This document shows positions 8,602 to 17,346 of a DNA stretch of 32,955 nucleotides, one piece after another. This DNA comes from an uncultured Prevotella sp. (GTDB lineage: Bacteria; Bacteroidota; Bacteroidia; Bacteroidales; Bacteroidaceae). The DNA lies in the NCBI GenBank assembly GCA_905234145.1, contig CAJOGK010000054.1, positions 830 through 33,784 on the forward strand, given 5' to 3'. The position numbers and the translations under genes are program-made. Positions within the stretch are counted from its first letter, which is position 1. Each line of letters opens with the position of its first letter. Below the pieces are notes generated by a model. It was not told the origin of the DNA, did not search any database, and saw nothing but the letters and a program-made list of their open reading frames with translations.

Positions 8602-10902
8602 ATGGTAAAGATCTCGAAAGAGGCCGCACTCGAATATCATGAGAGTGGAAGGCCTGGAAAAATTGAAGTAAAGCCAACCAAGGCTTATCGTACACAAACA
8701 GATCTGAGTCTCGCATACTCTCCAGGTGTGGCATTCCCATGCCTGGAGATTCAGGAGAACCCGGACAATGCTTACAAATACACAGATAAGGGTAACCTTG
8801 TGGCTGTGATATCGAACGGTACAGCAGTGCTGGGACTGGGTGATATCGGTGCTATGAGCGGTAAACCCGTGATGGAAGGTAAAGGATTGTTGTTCAAGAT
8901 TTACGGTGGTATCGACGTGTTTGATATCGAAGTAGCAGAAAAAGACCCCGAGAAATTCTGTGAGGCCGTTGAGCGCATCGCTCCAACTTTCGGTGGTATC
9001 AACCTTGAGGACATCAAAGCCCCTGAGTGTTTCTACATCGAGGATCGCTTGAAGAAGACACTTGACATCCCCGTAATGCACGACGACCAGCATGGTACAG
9101 CTATCATCAGTGCTGCTGGTTTGAAGAATGCGATGGAGGTGATTGGCAAGGACATCAGCAAGGTGAAAATCGTTGTAAATGGTGCTGGTGCTGCTGCTAT
9201 CTCTTGTACCAAACTCTACATGGCCATCGGTGCCCAGAAAGAGAACATCGTAATGCTCGACTCTAAGGGCGTTATCTCTACAGAGCGACAGGATTTGAAC
9301 GAACAAAAGAAGTTCTTTGCAACCAATCGCACAGATATCCACACGCTGGAAGAGGCTGTAAAGGATGCCGATGTATTCGTAGGCTTGTCAAAGGGTAACG
9401 TGCTTTCTAAGGATATGGTAAAATCGATGGCAAAGGATCCCGTAATTTTTGCCCTCGCCAACCCTGTACCCGAGATTTCTTACGAGGATGCCATGGATGC
9501 TCGCCCCGATGTGCTGATGTCAACAGGACGTACCGATTATCCCAACCAGATTAATAACGTCATCGGATTCCCTTATATCTTCCGTGGCGCACTCGATGTG
9601 CATGCAACAGCTATCAACGAGGAGATGAAACTGGCTGCAGTACATGCGATTGCTGACTTGGCTAAACAGCCTGTACCCGATGTGGTTAACGATGTTTATA
9701 AGGTAAACAATCTCACCTTCGGACGTGACTACTTTATCCCGAAGCCTGTAGATCCTCGCCTGATTACAGAAGTGTCATCAGCTGTGGCCAAGGCTGCTAT
9801 CGAAAGTGGCGTGGCTCGCAAGAAGATTGAAAACTGGGATGAGTACAAGCGTTCGCTTACGGTGCTGCTGGGTCAGGAAACCAAACTTACCCAGAAGCTC
9901 TACTCTACCGCAATGGCCCATCCTCAGCGTGTGGTATTTGCAGAGGCTGTTCACCCCACCATGCTGAAAGCTGCTGCTGTGGCCCATGCAGAAGGTATCT
10001 GTCATCCTGTTCTCTTGGGTAACGATGAGGTGATTACCAAACTGGCCAAGAAGCTCGATTTGAATATCGAGGGCATCGAGATTGTTAATCTGCGCCATCC
10101 TTCTGAGCAGGAGCGCCGTGAGCGTTATGCACGCATTCTCACTGAGAAGCGTCAGCGTGAGGGCTATACTTTCCAGGAAGCCAACGATAAGATGTTTGAG
10201 CGCAACTACTTTGGTATGATGATGGTAGAGACAGGTGAGGCTGATGCCTTTATCACTGGTCTGTACACCAAGTACTCGAATACCGTAAAGGTTGTTAAAG
10301 AGGTGATTGGTATCCGTCCTGAGTATAAGAACTTTGGTACCATGCATATCATCAACTCGCCAAAGGGCACCTTCTACATTGCAGATACGCTGGTAAACGA
10401 GAATCCGGATTGTGATACGCTGGTTGACATCGCCAAACTGGCTGCGACTGCAGTACGCTTCTTCAACGAGAAGCCTGTCATCGCGATGGTAAGTCACTCT
10501 AACTTTGGTAGTAACCAGAGCGATGGTGCCAAGAAGGTGAAATATGCTGTTCAGAAGATGCAGGAGCTCTATCCTGATCTGCCTATCGATGGTGAGATGC
10601 AGTTGGGCTTCGCACTCGATAACGAACTGCGCGACGAACAGTATCCATTTACCAAGGTAAAGGGTAAGCAGGTTAACACATTGGTATTCCCCAACCTTAC
10701 TTCTGCACGCTCATCATATAAGATGCTGCAGATGCTCGGTGCTGATGCTGAAATCATCGGTCCGATCCAGATGGGACTTAACAAGCCTATCCACTTTATC
10801 GACTTCGGTGCTTCTGTACGCGATATCGTAAACATCACGGCTGTGGCCAGTATCGATGCTTACGTGGAGAAAATCAAAAATAGGCTGTCAGCTATTCAAT
10901 AA
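8602..10902 (+). CDS. maeB: NADP-dependent malic enzyme, malic/phosphotransacetylase-like
   Basis: A 766-aa MaeB-type malic enzyme converting malate to pyruvate and CO2 with NAD(P). The malic domain (1 to about 430) has catalytic Tyr39 in [11 protein letters not shown], the segment [16 protein letters not shown], the metal-binding MHDDQHGTA and the dinucleotide-binding [11 protein letters not shown]. The C-terminal half (about 430-766) is a phosphotransacetylase-like domain ([28 protein letters not shown]); in other MaeB proteins this domain is regulatory and binds acetyl-CoA. Length is typical. It lies downstream of DUF4301 and is followed by a strong terminator. Confidence 0.93.
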   Translation: MVKISKEAALEYHESGRPGKIEVKPTKAYRTQTDLSLAYSPGVAFPCLEIQENPDNAYKYTDKGNLVAVISNGTAVLGLGDIGAMSGKPVMEGKGLLFKIYGGIDVFDIEVAEKDPEKFCEAVERIAPTFGGINLEDIKAPECFYIEDRLKKTLDIPVMHDDQHGTAIISAAGLKNAMEVIGKDISKVKIVVNGAGAAAISCTKLYMAIGAQKENIVMLDSKGVISTERQDLNEQKKFFATNRTDIHTLEEAVKDADVFVGLSKGNVLSKDMVKSMAKDPVIFALANPVPEISYEDAMDARPDVLMSTGRTDYPNQINNVIGFPYIFRGALDVHATAINEEMKLAAVHAIADLAKQPVPDVVNDVYKVNNLTFGRDYFIPKPVDPRLITEVSSAVAKAAIESGVARKKIENWDEYKRSLTVLLGQETKLTQKLYSTAMAHPQRVVFAEAVHPTMLKAAAVAHAEGICHPVLLGNDEVITKLAKKLDLNIEGIEIVNLRHPSEQERRERYARILTEKRQREGYTFQEANDKMFERNYFGMMMVETGEADAFITGLYTKYSNTVKVVKEVIGIRPEYKNFGTMHIINSPKGTFYIADTLVNENPDCDTLVDIAKLAATAVRFFNEKPVIAMVSHSNFGSNQSDGAKKVKYAVQKMQELYPDLPIDGEMQLGFALDNELRDEQYPFTKVKGKQVNTLVFPNLTSARSSYKMLQMLGADAEIIGPIQMGLNKPIHFIDFGASVRDIVNITAVASIDAYVEKIKNRLSAIQ

Positions 10903-10926
10903 GCACTGACACCTTATTATATATAT

Positions 10927-10966
10927 AAGAGCTGCATCACTCACGGTAGTTGATGCAGCTCTTTTT
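10927..10966 (+). terminator. Rho-independent terminator after maeB
   Basis: A perfect 13-bp stem (10927-10939 with 10951-10963, core GAGCTGCATCA) with an 11-base loop and a T-run beginning CTTTTT. It starts 24 bases after the maeB stop. Confidence 0.88.
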
Positions 10967-11068
10967 GTGTCCGAGCACAAGAAATTTGTACATTTATGAC
11001 CATTTGACTTGATTTATATCAATTAAGTGACAAAAAGAAAGGATTTTGAAGAAAAAATTAATAAAATG

Positions 11069-11099
11069 TTTGTTATTTCAGATTTTTGATGTAATTTTG
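11069..11099 (+). promoter_or_regulatory. Bacteroidetes-type promoter of gdhA
   Basis: TTTG at 11069-11072 and TAATTTTG at 11092-11099 are separated by exactly 19 bases, the consensus of the primary sigma factor promoter in Bacteroides. About 50 bases of A-rich leader separate it from the gdhA ATG. Confidence 0.8.
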
Positions 11100-11150
11100 C
11101 AACCACAAATCTTATAAACAAGTTCATTAATAACAAAAAAAGAAAAAATT

Positions 11151-12488
11151 ATGAATGCAGCAAAAGTTGTTGAGGATCTGAAACAGAGATTCCCTAATGA
11201 GCCCGAGTACATCCAGGCAGTTTCTCAAGTACTTCCTACAATTGAGGAAGAGTACAACAAGCACCCCGAGTTTGAGAAGGCAAATCTGATTGAGCGCCTT
11301 TGCATCCCCGATCGTGTGTGCGAGTTTCGTATTACTTGGGTAGACGATAAAGGTAACGTGCAGACGAATATGGGTTACCGTATTCAGCACAACAATGCCA
11401 TTGGCCCGTACAAAGGTGGTCTCCGTTATCACAAGTCTGTAAACCTGGGTATCTTGAAGTTCTTGGCTTTCGAGCAGACCTTTAAGAACTCTCTGACTAC
11501 CCTTCCTATGGGTGGTGCCAAGGGTGGATCTGACTTCTCTCCTCGTGGTAAGAGCGATGCTGAGGTAATGCGTTTCTGCCAGGCATTCATGAATGAGTTG
11601 TATCGCGTGATTGGTCCTGATGAGGATGTTCCCGCTGGTGATATCGGTGTTGGTGGCCGTGAGGTTGGTTATCTCTTCGGACAGTACAAGAAGCTCACTC
11701 ATCAGTTCCAGGGTGTGCTCACAGGTAAGGGTCTGAGCTTTGGTGGTTCACTGATTCGTCCTGAGGCTACTGGTTATGGTTGTGTTTACTTCCTCACCTC
11801 TATGCTCGCTACCCGTGGTATCGAACTGAAGGGCAAGAAGGTGCTGATCTCTGGTTCTGGTAACGTAGCTCAGTATGCTACTGAGAAGTGCATCCAGCTT
11901 GGTGCTATTCCTATGACTCTCTCTGACTCAGACGGTTACATCTATGATCCAGATGGTATCACTCAGGAGAAGCTCGAGTATGTTAAGGAGCTGAAGAATG
12001 TTGAGCGTGGACGTATCAAGGAGTATGTTGAGGAGTATCCAACAGCTAAGTATGTAGCTGGTGAGCGTCCTTGGCACGAGAAGGCTGATATCGCTCTGCC
12101 TTGCGCTACTCAGAATGAGATCAATGGTGAGCAGGCTCAGGCTCTCGTAGACAATGGTGTAATCGCTGTTGCTGAGGGTGCTAACATGCCTTCACTGCCT
12201 GAGGCTATCAAGATCTTCCAGGAAAACAAGCTGTTGTATGCTCCTGGTAAGGCTTCTAACGCTGGTGGTGTATCAGTATCAGGTCTTGAGATGTCACAGA
12301 ACTCAGAGCGCCTGAGCTGGACTTCTAAGGAGGTTGATGACTATCTGAAGCGCATCATGGCCGATATCCACGAGAACTGCGTGAAGTATGGTACTCAGGC
12401 TGATGGTTACATCAACTATGTAAAGGGTGCTAACGTAGCAGGCTTCATGAAGGTTGCTAGTGCTATGATGGCTCAGGGCATTGTGTAA
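11151..12488 (+). CDS. gdhA: NADP-specific glutamate dehydrogenase
   Basis: A 445-aa hexameric-type glutamate dehydrogenase interconverting 2-oxoglutarate plus ammonia and glutamate, the main ammonium assimilation enzyme in Bacteroidales. The substrate-binding GPYKGGLRYH (Lys88) and catalytic Lys124 in PMGGAKGGSDF are present, as is the conserved GPDEDVPAGDIGVGGREVGY. The nucleotide-binding fold carries LISGSGNVAQYA. NADP rather than NAD preference is inferred from its similarity to the 445-aa bacterial type. It has its own consensus promoter and is followed by a terminator nested in a 24-bp inverted repeat. Confidence 0.93.
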   Translation: MNAAKVVEDLKQRFPNEPEYIQAVSQVLPTIEEEYNKHPEFEKANLIERLCIPDRVCEFRITWVDDKGNVQTNMGYRIQHNNAIGPYKGGLRYHKSVNLGILKFLAFEQTFKNSLTTLPMGGAKGGSDFSPRGKSDAEVMRFCQAFMNELYRVIGPDEDVPAGDIGVGGREVGYLFGQYKKLTHQFQGVLTGKGLSFGGSLIRPEATGYGCVYFLTSMLATRGIELKGKKVLISGSGNVAQYATEKCIQLGAIPMTLSDSDGYIYDPDGITQEKLEYVKELKNVERGRIKEYVEEYPTAKYVAGERPWHEKADIALPCATQNEINGEQAQALVDNGVIAVAEGANMPSLPEAIKIFQENKLLYAPGKASNAGGVSVSGLEMSQNSERLSWTSKEVDDYLKRIMADIHENCVKYGTQADGYINYVKGANVAGFMKVASAMMAQGIV

Positions 12489-12600
12489 AACATTAAACAT
12501 TAAACATTAAATAGAGGGCTGATTCGAAAGAGTCGGTCCTCTTTTTCTGTTAATAATCATTAAATAATTGGCTGCAATTTAATGTTTAATGTTTAATGTT
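12489..12600. repeat. Perfect 24-bp inverted repeat of 7-bp units around gdhA terminator
   Basis: Three ACATTAA-type 7-bp units at 12489-12512 are the exact reverse complement of 12577-12600 (TTAATGT units). The left arm begins right after the gdhA stop, and the right arm ends just before the -7 box of the rpsA promoter. The terminator hairpin sits between the arms. Similar ATTAAACATTAA strings recur near 17290-17305, 26943-26974 and 27708-27722. Confidence 0.8.
12513..12547 (+). terminator. Terminator after gdhA
   Basis: AGAGGGCTGATTC and GAGTCGGTCCTCT form a stem with a GAAA loop and a few G-U or mismatched pairs, followed by TTTTTCTG. It starts 25 bases after the gdhA stop. Confidence 0.75.
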
Positions 12601-12612
12601 TAATATTCTTTG

Positions 12613-12767
12613 TACCTTTGCAGCCGCTTTGTCCCCCGTAGGGGGAAATAGGAGTCGGAACAGACGCTTGCTCCTATCAAATATTAACCCTTTAAAGATG
12701 GCCTGATAAACGTCTGTTCAGGTCTCGCCCCGACAAACAAACGAGGGGCAACAATTTATTTTTTATT
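12613..12767 (+). promoter_or_regulatory. rpsA promoter box and structured 5' leader
   Basis: TACCTTTG (12613-12620) is a good -7 box; the -33 match is weak. It is followed by a leader of roughly 145 bases rich in pairing: CCCCC-GTA-GGGGG (12633-12645); ATAGGAG/CTCCTAT (12648-12654 with 12671-12677); GAACAGACG/CGTCTGTTC (12658-12666 with 12711-12719), whose first strand sits in the loop of the previous stem; and GCCCC/GGGGC (12727-12731 with 12745-12749) ending 18 bases before the ATG. The topology allows a pseudoknot or alternative folds. S1 is known to control its own synthesis in E. coli, so an autoregulatory leader is a reasonable inference. Confidence 0.6.
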
Positions 12768-14551
12768 ATGTCAGAATTAACAAAGAACGTTAAGCCACTC
12801 GACGATTTTAATTGGGACGAGTTTGAAAATGGCACTACCGCTGGTGTTAGTAAAGAAGAGCTTGACAAGGCGTACGACGAAACCCTTAACAAAGTAGCTG
12901 ATCATCAGGTTGTTGATGGTACTGTTATCTCTGTAGACAAGAAGGAAGTCGTTGTTAACATCGGTTACAAGAGCGATGGTATCATCCCCGCTTCTGAGTT
13001 CCGCTACAATCCTGATCTGAAGATCGGTGACAAGGTAGAGGTTTACGTAGAGAGCGCTGAGGACAGAAGGGTCAGCTGATCCTTTCTCACAAGAAGGCCC
13101 GCATGAGCCAGTCTTGGGACAAGGTTAACGAGGCTCTCGAGGCCGATGCAATCATCCAGGGTTACATCAAGTGCCGTACAAAGGGTGGTATGATTGTCGA
13201 TGTATTCGGCATCGAAGCATTCCTTCCTGGCTCACAGATCGACGTTCACCCCATACGCGACTACGATCAGTTCGTTGGCAAGACTATGGAGTTCAAGGTT
13301 GTTAAGATCAACAACGAGTTCCGCAATGTCGTTGTATCTCACAAGGCTCTTATCGAGCAGGAGCTCGAGGCTCAGAAGAAGGAGATCATCGGCAAGCTTG
13401 AGAAGGGTCAGATTCTTGAGGGTACCGTTAAGAACATTACCAGCTACGGTGTATTCGTAGACCTGGGTGGTGTTGACGGACTCATCCACATCACAGACCT
13501 GTCTTGGGGCCGTGTAGACGATCCTCACAAGGTTGTTGAGCTCGACCAGAAGATCAACGTTGTTATCCTCGACTTCGATGATGAGAAGCGTCGTATCGCT
13601 CTTGGTCTGAAGCAGCTCACTCCACATCCTTGGGATGCTCTGGATGCTGACCTCAAGGTTGGTGACCACGTTAAGGGTAAGGTAGTTGTTATCGCTGATT
13701 ACGGTGCATTCGTAGAGGTTCAGCCTGGTGTTGAGGGTCTGATCCACGTATCTGAGATGTCTTGGAGCCAGCACCTCCGTTCAGCCCAGGAGTTCCTGAA
13801 GGTTGGTGACGAGGTAGAGGCTGTCATCCTGACACTCGACCGCGATGAGCGTAAGATGTCTCTCGGTATCAAGCAGCTCCGCGAGGATCCATGGGAGGCT
13901 ATCGAGGCTAAGTATCCTGTTGGCTCTAAGCACAACGCAAAGGTTCGCAACTTCACCAACTTCGGTGTATTCGTTGAGCTCGAAGAGGGTGTTGACGGTC
14001 TGATCCACATCAGCGACCTCAGCTGGACTAAGAAGGTTAAGCATCCTTCAGAGTTCACAAAGGTTGGTGAGCCTATCGATGTAGTTGTTCTCGATATCGA
14101 TAAGGAGAACCGTCGTCTCAGCCTTGGTCACAAGCAGCTCGAGGATAATCCTTGGGATGTATTCGAGGCTAAGTACACTGTAGGTTCTATCCACGAGGGT
14201 AAGATTACAGAGATGCTCGAGAAGGGCGCTGTAGTAGCACTTGAGGAGAATGTAGAGGGCTTCGCTACTCCTAAGCACCTCGTTAAGGAGGATGGTTCAC
14301 AGGCTCAGGCTGGTGAGACTCTCCAGTTCAAGGTAATCGAATTCAACAAGGATTCTAAGCGTATCATCCTCTCTCACAGCCGTACCTTCGAGGATCCCGC
14401 TCGCGAGGAGAAGAAGGCAGCTGCCAAGAAGGCTCGTACAGCTAAGAAGGAAGAGGGTTCAAAGATTGAGAATGTTGCAGCTAGCACAACTCTCGGCGAC
14501 CTCGATGTTCTTGCTCAGCTCAAGGCTCAGATGGAAAAGGGAAGCAAGTAA
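12768..14551 (+). CDS. rpsA: 30S ribosomal protein S1, interrupted by a frameshift in this sequence
   Basis: Ribosomal protein S1, the mRNA-binding protein of the small subunit. It is read in two frames: 12768 to a TGA at 13077-13079, and a second frame continuing through 13103-14551. Together they encode about 594 residues, the usual Bacteroidetes length. Repeated S1 (OB-fold) domains are evident from segments such as GVFVDLGGVDGLIHITDLSW, GAFVEVQPGVEGLIHVSEMSW and GVFVELEEGVDGLIHISDLSW, each followed by RRIALGLKQL-like ends. At 13065-13071 the sequence AGAAGGG appears to lack one A: restoring it gives EDRKGQLILSHKK, the conserved order. Because S1 is normally essential, an assembly or sequencing error is most likely. 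The gene ends in Lys/Ala-rich sequence and a terminator. Confidence 0.88.
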
Positions 14552-14574
14552 TTGTTCTCTAACATACATCACCA

Positions 14575-14610
14575 ATCCCTCGGCATGCTCTGCCGGGGGA
14601 TTTTTCTTTT
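14575..14610 (+). terminator. Terminator after rpsA
   Basis: ATCCCTCGGCA and TGCCGGGGGAT form a stem with a five-base loop, followed by TTTTTCTTTTT. It starts about 24 bases after the rpsA stop. Confidence 0.85.
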
Positions 14611-14673
14611 TGGCACACTATTTGCATAATTCTTGGAAAAGTAAAAAAAGTAAAAAGGTAAAAAAGTAAAACT

Positions 14674-16734
14674 ATGCAAAAAGGTAACATCGGGGTTACA
14701 ACCGAGAATATTTTCCCCGTCATCAAAAAGTTTCTCTATTCAGATCATGAAATCTTCCTTCGCGAGATGGTAAGTAACGCTGTAGACGCTACTCAGAAAA
14801 TGAAAACCCTCGCTCAGCAGGGCGAGTTTAAGGAAGATTTGGGCGACCTTACTGTACGTGTGAACTTCGATGCTGAGAAAGGCACTATCACCATCAGCGA
14901 CCACGGTATCGGTATGACCGAGGAGGAAATCGATAAGTATATCAATCAGATCGCTTTCTCTGGCGTTTCAGACTTCCTCGAGAAGTACAAGGATAACGCC
15001 AACAATATCATTGGCCACTTCGGACTGGGTTTCTATTCTTCTTTCATGGTTTCTAAGAAGGTAGAGATTATCACCAAGAGTTATAAGGAAGGCTCAAAGG
15101 CCGTTAAGTGGAGCTGCGATGGCAGTCCTGCTTATGAGATCGACGATGCAGAGCGCGAGGATCGTGGTTCGGATATCATCCTCTACATCGACGACGATTG
15201 CAAGGAGTTCCTTGATAAGAACAAGCTCGAAGGTCTGCTCAACAAGTACTGCAAGTTTATGGCCGTACCTGTAGCTTTTGGAAAGAAACAGGAATGGAGC
15301 AGCGAGGAAAAGAAGATGGTTGACAAAGATGAGGACAACATCATCAACAGCGTAGAGCCCCTGTGGACAAAGACACCTTCAACGCTGAAGGACGAAGATT
15401 ACAAGAGCTTCTATCGCACCCTCTACCCCATGAGCGATGAACCACTCTTCTGGATTCACCTCAATGTAGATTACCCCTTCAATCTTACGGGTATTCTCTA
15501 CTTCCCAAAGATCAAGTCAAACATCGAATTGCAGCGTAACAAGATTCAGCTCTATTGCAATCAGGTATTCGTAACCGATCAGGTAGAGGGCATCGTACCA
15601 GAGTTCCTTACCCTGCTGCATGGCGTTATCGACTCTCCCGATATCCCTCTGAACGTATCTCGTAGCTACCTGCAGAGCGATCGCGAAGTAAAGAAGATCT
15701 CTACTTATATTACTAAGAAGGTGGCCGACCGTCTGAATTCTATCTTCAAGGAAGACCGTAAGCAGTACGAGGAGAAGTGGGACGACCTGAAACTCTTCAT
15801 CAACTACGGAATCCTTTCTGAGGATGGTTTCTACGATCGTGCTAAAGACTTTGCACTGATGAAAGATACCGAGGGTAAGTTCTTTACTTTCGAGGAATAT
15901 AAGAAGCTTATCGAGGCTAACCAGAAGGACAAAGACGACCAGCTGGTATATCTTTACGCTACCGATAAAGAAGAGCAGTATTCTTATATCAAGGCTGCTG
16001 AGGATAAGGGTTACTCAGTGCTCCTGCTCGATGGCCAGCTCGATGTTCCTACTATCCAGACGCTTGAGCAGAAGTTCGAGAAGAGTCACTTTACCCGTGT
16101 AGATGCCGATATCATCGACCGCCTGATCGTAAAGGCCGATGCACCAAAGTCTGACCTCAGCAGCGAGCAGTCTGACAATCTGTCAGCCGTATTCCGTACT
16201 CAGATGCCAAAGATCGACAAGGCTGAGTTTATGGTTCAGGTAGATGCCCTTGGAGCCGAGGCGCGCCCTGTAATAATAACCCAGAACGAGTATATGCGCC
16301 GTATGAAGGAAATGAGCCGCTTCCAACCTGGCATGAATTTCTATGGTCAGATGCCCGACAGCTTTAACATCGTGCTCAACAGCGACCACCCACTGGTTAA
16401 GAAGGTACTTGCAGATAGCGAGGCCGCTACAGCCGAAGCCTTGAAGCCTATCGACTCCGAGCTGAAGGGACAGGAGGCACGCTTAGCAGCTATCCGTCAG
16501 CAGCAGGATAAGAAGAAGTACGACGAGCTTACCCAAGAGGATAAAGACCAGAAGGCCGAGGCTGAGAAGGCCGTTCAGGAGCAGAAGGATAAGAAGCAGG
16601 CTGTAATAGCCGAATATGCAGCCAAGAACGACATCGTTCATCAGCTGATTGACCTTGCGCTCCTGCAGAATGGTATGCTAAAAGGCGAGGCTCTTGATAA
16701 GTTCCTGAAACGAAGCGTAGACCTCATAAAATAA
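14674..16734 (+). CDS. htpG: Molecular chaperone HtpG (Hsp90)
   Basis: Bacterial Hsp90, 686 aa, a cytosolic ATP-dependent dimeric chaperone. The N-terminal GHKL ATPase has EIFLREMVSNAVDA, ITISDHGIGMTEEEI, IGHFGLGFYSSFMV and the later SRSYLQSDREVKKI with its conserved Arg. The middle domain (about 220-480) includes FWIHLNVDYPFNLTGILYFP. Near the C-terminus (about 590-655) lies a highly charged segment rich in Lys, Gln and Glu, probably coiled coil and longer than in E. coli HtpG, followed by HQLIDLALLQNGMLKGEAL in the dimerisation region. The leader just before the ATG is unusually A-rich. A terminator follows within 30 bases. Confidence 0.95.
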   Translation: MQKGNIGVTTENIFPVIKKFLYSDHEIFLREMVSNAVDATQKMKTLAQQGEFKEDLGDLTVRVNFDAEKGTITISDHGIGMTEEEIDKYINQIAFSGVSDFLEKYKDNANNIIGHFGLGFYSSFMVSKKVEIITKSYKEGSKAVKWSCDGSPAYEIDDAEREDRGSDIILYIDDDCKEFLDKNKLEGLLNKYCKFMAVPVAFGKKQEWSSEEKKMVDKDEDNIINSVEPLWTKTPSTLKDEDYKSFYRTLYPMSDEPLFWIHLNVDYPFNLTGILYFPKIKSNIELQRNKIQLYCNQVFVTDQVEGIVPEFLTLLHGVIDSPDIPLNVSRSYLQSDREVKKISTYITKKVADRLNSIFKEDRKQYEEKWDDLKLFINYGILSEDGFYDRAKDFALMKDTEGKFFTFEEYKKLIEANQKDKDDQLVYLYATDKEEQYSYIKAAEDKGYSVLLLDGQLDVPTIQTLEQKFEKSHFTRVDADIIDRLIVKADAPKSDLSSEQSDNLSAVFRTQMPKIDKAEFMVQVDALGAEARPVIITQNEYMRRMKEMSRFQPGMNFYGQMPDSFNIVLNSDHPLVKKVLADSEAATAEALKPIDSELKGQEARLAAIRQQQDKKKYDELTQEDKDQKAEAEKAVQEQKDKKQAVIAEYAAKNDIVHQLIDLALLQNGMLKGEALDKFLKRSVDLIK

Positions 16735-16738
16735 AGAT

Positions 16739-16768
16739 AAAGGCTCCCAAATCGGGGGCCTTTACTTT
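16739..16768. terminator. Terminator between htpG and DUF5675 gene
   Basis: AAAGGCTCCC (16739-16748) pairs with GGGGGCCTTT (16754-16763) across a short loop. The genes on both sides converge here, so it may act in both directions. Confidence 0.7.
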
Positions 16769-17259
16769 TACCTGATAGTTAGCCAAACTGGTTCATCTCG
16801 GGCTTTGGCTTCTACGATTTTCTGCTTAACCTCATAGAGCCATTTGCGCGATTCGAACAGCCTGCCCACCTGCTGATTTCTGCCTACCAAGATGCAGCCA
16901 GCTGTGTCCTTAGCCGTATTGCCTGCATGGATGCGAATGCCCTTAAAGAGGTGGTAAAAATCGGGACCTCCGAGCAGCACTGGGAGCCATGCATTAAACT
17001 TGGGGCTCCATGTAATCACCACCGCGTAGCGACCTTCGGGAATGGCAAAGGGCTTCAAACTCTGCACTTTCGCTGGAGAACGGAGCACGGCCTCTTTCGA
17101 AACCGTCGTTTTCAGTTCGAGTGCTGTTGGCTCCAGCGTATCGCATAAATACATCTCTTTCTCCCCTGCCAGATACTCATCATCCGTACGCTCTTTTACG
17201 TATAGCCTGCCTATAGTATAGGCCTTACGTTTTGCAATTCTTTTCAATATCAGTTCCAT
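16768..17259 (-). CDS. DUF5675 family protein
   Basis: A 163-aa protein with the hallmark segment GIRIHAGNTAKDTAGCILVGRN and an upstream FAIPEGRYAVVITWSPKFNAWLPVLL, which I recognise as DUF5675. Family members often sit in prophages or mobile elements of Bacteroidetes; the conserved His, Thr and Cys in HAGN...TAGC suggest an enzyme, but no activity is established here. No signal peptide is seen. It is the last gene of a minus-strand block, 50 bases after the VirE/DUF3987-type gene. A large protein plus DUF5675 next to HU and smalltalk genes hints at one accessory module. Confidence 0.8.
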   Translation of the reverse strand: MELILKRIAKRKAYTIGRLYVKERTDDEYLAGEKEMYLCDTLEPTALELKTTVSKEAVLRSPAKVQSLKPFAIPEGRYAVVITWSPKFNAWLPVLLGGPDFYHLFKGIRIHAGNTAKDTAGCILVGRNQQVGRLFESRKWLYEVKQKIVEAKARDEPVWLTIR

Positions 17260-17303
17260 ATTCTGAAATTTAATCTTTAACGTTTCTGAAATTTAATGTT
17301 TAA

Positions 17304-17346
17304 TCTACCTTAATGGGACGTTGGGACGATGGGACATTGGGACGTT
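17304..17346 (+). repeat. GGGACG array 1, four 8-bp units
   Basis: After ACCTTAAT come GGGACGTT, GGGACGAT, GGGACATT and GGGACGTT in an exact 8-bp period (units begin at 17315, 17323, 17331, 17339). The array overlaps the end of the VirE/DUF3987-type gene and encodes its last residues (CPIVPTSH) on the minus strand. Arrays of the same kind occur at 26527-26562 (opposite orientation) and 26668-26704. Confidence 0.85.

Noticed and set aside
13232..14278. Several minus-strand ORFs opposite rpsA
   Set aside because: They mirror the repeated S1 domains and codon bias of rpsA and show no independent signals.
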